Shown here piece after piece: positions 63,228 to 64,000 of a stretch of DNA of 64,000 nt (its first letter is position 1; every line of letters starts with the position of its first letter). The DNA is taken from the NCBI RefSeq assembly GCF_012848855.1, contig NZ_CP051630.1, forward strand, positions 1,033,501-1,097,500, read 5' to 3'. Both the position numbers and the translations under genes were made by a program. The notes under the pieces were generated by a model. It did not search any database, was not told the origin of the DNA, and was given only the letters and a program-made list of their open reading frames with translations. The stretch comes from Pyruvatibacter mobilis. Lineage in GTDB: Bacteria > Pseudomonadota > Alphaproteobacteria > CGMCC-115125.

Positions 63228-63848
63228 ATGAAGCTGGACGTCCAGACCCTCGACGCCAAGAAGGCGGGCAGCGTTGAGCTGTCGGATGACGTGTTCGCGC
63301 TTGAGCCGCGCGCCGACATCCTGCACCGCATGGTGACCTACCAGCTGGCAAAGCGCCGCGCTGGTACCCACAAGACGAAGGGCCGTTCCGAAATCTCCGG
63401 GACGACCAAGAAGATGTACAAGCAGAAGGGCACCGGTGGTGCTCGTCACGGCAACAAGAAGGTTCCGCAGTTCCGTGGTGGCGGCAAGGCCTTCGGTCCG
63501 GTCGTGCGCGATCATGCGACGGGTCTCAACAAGAAGATCCGCCACCTGGCGCTGAAGCATGCCCTGTCGACCAAGGCACAGGCCGGTTCGCTGATCGTGC
63601 TTGATGAAGCCAAGCTGGCCGAGCCCAAGACCAAGACCGTGAAGGACGCCTTCGCGAAGCTCGGTCTCAACAAGCCGCTCATCATTGATGGTGCGGAGCT
63701 GGACCAGAACTTCGCTCTGGCGGCACGCAACCTGCCGTATACAGACGTTCTGCCGGTGCAGGGCATCAATGTGTACGACGTGCTGCGCTGCGAAACTCTC
63801 GTGCTGACCAAGTCGGCCGTTGAAGCATTGGAGGCCCGGTTCGCATGA
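63228..63848 (+). CDS. rplD: 50S ribosomal protein L4
   Basis: A 206-residue L4. The loop [18 protein letters not shown] lines the exit tunnel, and the core segments [13 protein letters not shown] and [11 protein letters not shown] are conserved. In many bacteria L4 represses the S10 operon by binding its leader; no such leader test is possible here. Its stop overlaps the rplW start (ATGA). Confidence 0.97.
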   Translation: MKLDVQTLDAKKAGSVELSDDVFALEPRADILHRMVTYQLAKRRAGTHKTKGRSEISGTTKKMYKQKGTGGARHGNKKVPQFRGGGKAFGPVVRDHATGLNKKIRHLALKHALSTKAQAGSLIVLDEAKLAEPKTKTVKDAFAKLGLNKPLIIDGAELDQNFALAARNLPYTDVLPVQGINVYDVLRCETLVLTKSAVEALEARFA

Positions 63849-64000
63849 AGACCGAAGATCTCTATCAGGTTCTCGAAGCGCCGGTGATCACCGAAAAGTC
63901 CACCCTTGCGGGTGAGAACAACCAGGTGGTGTTCCGTGTGCCGCTCGAGGCAACCAAGCCGCAGGTGAAGGAAGCTGTGGAAACGCTGTTCAAGGTCGAG
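63845..64000 (+). CDS. rplW: 50S ribosomal protein L23 (5' part)
   Basis: The first 52 codons of L23, cut by the window end. [19 protein letters not shown] and [19 protein letters not shown] are the family N-terminal half. Its start overlaps rplD by four bases. It continues the S10 operon (rplB should follow). Confidence 0.95.
   Translation, partial: MKTEDLYQVLEAPVITEKSTLAGENNQVVFRVPLEATKPQVKEAVETLFKVE

Overview
The window is chromosomal DNA of a GC-rich alphaproteobacterium. The evidence is the tRNA-Tyr/tRNA-Gly/tuf/tRNA-Trp/secE/nusG/rplKAJL/rpoBC and rpsL/rpsG/fusA/tuf/S10 gene order, two EF-Tu genes, a large hopanoid (hpn) locus, betaine-lipid genes btaAB and a Coq4-family protein. It looks like a free-living aerobic member of the Parvibaculales/Rhodospirillales/Hyphomicrobiales sphere, but genus cannot be decided from sequence alone. 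I see no insertion sequence, prophage, integrase or CRISPR array.

Layout. 1-13.7 kb: the start of a CheY-like response regulator, an AbrB-type membrane protein with NAD kinase, cutA, glycerol kinase, an FAD-linked 2-hydroxyacid dehydrogenase with a class II aldolase, a TetR regulator with an SDR and a Coq4-like protein, a lutABC lactate-oxidation operon, and an MFS permease. 13.7-34.3 kb: an isoprenoid-to-hopanoid supercluster. It holds hpnN, hpnM, a sulfotransferase, a paraoxonase-type beta-propeller, hpnA, hpnB, hpnC-D-E, shc, hpnG, hpnH, ispH, ispG, ispA and dxs. Together these cover entry into the MEP pathway, its last two steps, C15 chain building, squalene formation, cyclisation, side-chain addition and hopanoid trafficking. 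34.3-37.3 kb: two paralogous proteins that look like catalytically dead GGDEF-EAL proteins. 37.4-40.6 kb: btaA-btaB behind a good Pho box, then an ATP-grasp protein. 40.6-64 kb: tRNA-Thr, rlmB, then the translation/transcription super-operon, broken by a small guanidinium exporter gene (gdx/sugE type), a VOC-fold protein, and a long structured leader before rpsL.

How it fits together. The central region is devoted to membrane lipid composition: hopanoids, with two non-canonical enzymes embedded in the locus, and phosphorus-free betaine lipids under apparent phosphate control. The most notable sites are a guanidine-II (mini-ykkC) riboswitch in front of gdx inside the nusG-rplK interval, the sulfotransferase/paraoxonase pair inside the hopanoid genes, the tandem degenerate GGDEF-EAL pair, and the Pho box of btaAB.
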